Positions 63,786 to 64,000 of a DNA stretch of 64,000 nt are shown here, one piece after another. Under the pieces are notes generated by a model that saw only the letters and a program-made list of their open reading frames with translations, had not been told where the DNA came from and searched no databases. Position 1 is the first letter of the stretch; each line of letters begins with the position of its first letter. A program made the position numbers and the translations under genes. Origin of the DNA: Candidatus Poribacteria bacterium. Its GTDB lineage: Bacteria; Poribacteria; WGA-4E; WGA-3G. The stretch is taken from the NCBI GenBank assembly GCA_022821965.1, contig JAJECN010000037.1, positions 1 to 64,000 on the forward strand. The letters run 5' to 3'.

Positions 63786-64000
63786 GCTACTGTGTCCACA
63801 GACAGAGTCATTCAGTTCTCCGATTAGCTGATTACTTGATGTTAAAGATTTTCAATCCGCGTCATCCGTGAGAATCCGAGATTTGCGGCGTACCCGCCCA
63901 AATGCGATCTGCATTCAGATAATAAAAAACGCCAACTCCTAACCCGACCAATTAGAAATTTCCCACTAAAACCGTTGATAACCAACGCGAGTTGTGGTAT
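63786..64000. other. Intergenic end of window, no gene seen
   Basis: AATCCGCGTCATCCGTGAG, near 63859-63877, is a repeat-like fragment related to one near 58737-58776. Nothing else is supported. Confidence 0.35.

Noticed and set aside
1-64000. tRNA and rRNA genes
   Set aside because: Intergenic regions were scanned by eye for cloverleaf-like and T-loop (GGTTCRANNCC) sequence; none was convincing. A tRNA-finding program should confirm this.

Overview
The window looks like a piece of an uncultured Gram-negative bacterium. BamA, Skp/OmpH, LpxD, LolC/LolD-type ABC genes and Lnt show an outer membrane with lipid A and lipoproteins. PorV/PorQ, DUF5683-like, DUF5916/CBM9 and a GGGP-synthase homologue are families common in the FCB group and its relatives. 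The mixture (Uma2, SMP-30, DapA-like, PIG-L, S9 peptidase, many short palindromic repeats) resembles Candidatus Poribacteria or a nearby lineage; this placement is an inference from gene content, not a phylogeny. No rRNA, tRNA or CRISPR array was seen.

Layout. 1-13.3 kb: an S9 peptidase, a stomatin-like slipin, a clan GH-A-like glycoside hydrolase, and a three-gene leftward membrane cluster (vWA/GATase-like, DUF4159, DUF4175-like) resembling Bat/aerotolerance loci, divergent from two small unknown genes. 13.4-23 kb: groEL with a His-rich tail and a clear promoter, a secreted protein, a hicA-hicB-nuclease operon, rqcH (NFACT), a DapA-like aldolase and two envelope proteins. 23-45.4 kb (rightward): DUF5916 protein with a mobile-element insertion in its leader, lnt, prfB with the programmed +1 frameshift, lysS, GNAT, lolC/E, lolD, ilvE, bamA, skp, lpxD, two UbiA prenyltransferases, a TrmH-type methylase, GGGP synthase, grpE, dnaJ, prmA. 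45.4-50 kb: small c-type cytochrome, PIG-L deacetylase, Uma2 protein, a stand-alone double PurS-like protein, a methyltransferase and an SMP-30 family protein.

50-64 kb is a defence-type island: a RelE/ParE toxin-antitoxin pair, a 22-codon leader ORF overlapping a PLD-nuclease/SNF2 helicase, a second toxin-antitoxin pair, a 1197-aa Eco57I/PglX-like adenine methylase, a DUF6602 nuclease-like protein, an FRG-TPR protein, and a DUF6932-like nucleotidyltransferase with a small helical partner. The helicase and methylase are the best candidates for an incompletely described restriction-like system; the toxin-antitoxin pair sits between them.

Repeats are frequent: a MITE-like element with a 9-bp target duplication (plus a decayed second copy), a family of roughly 100-bp repeats carrying CGCAAGGAAAATTAAAA that supplies ribosome-binding sites to two genes, hairpins with changing stems but similar small loops at gene ends, AACTGATAAC-type short repeats, and a 230-bp nested inverted repeat.
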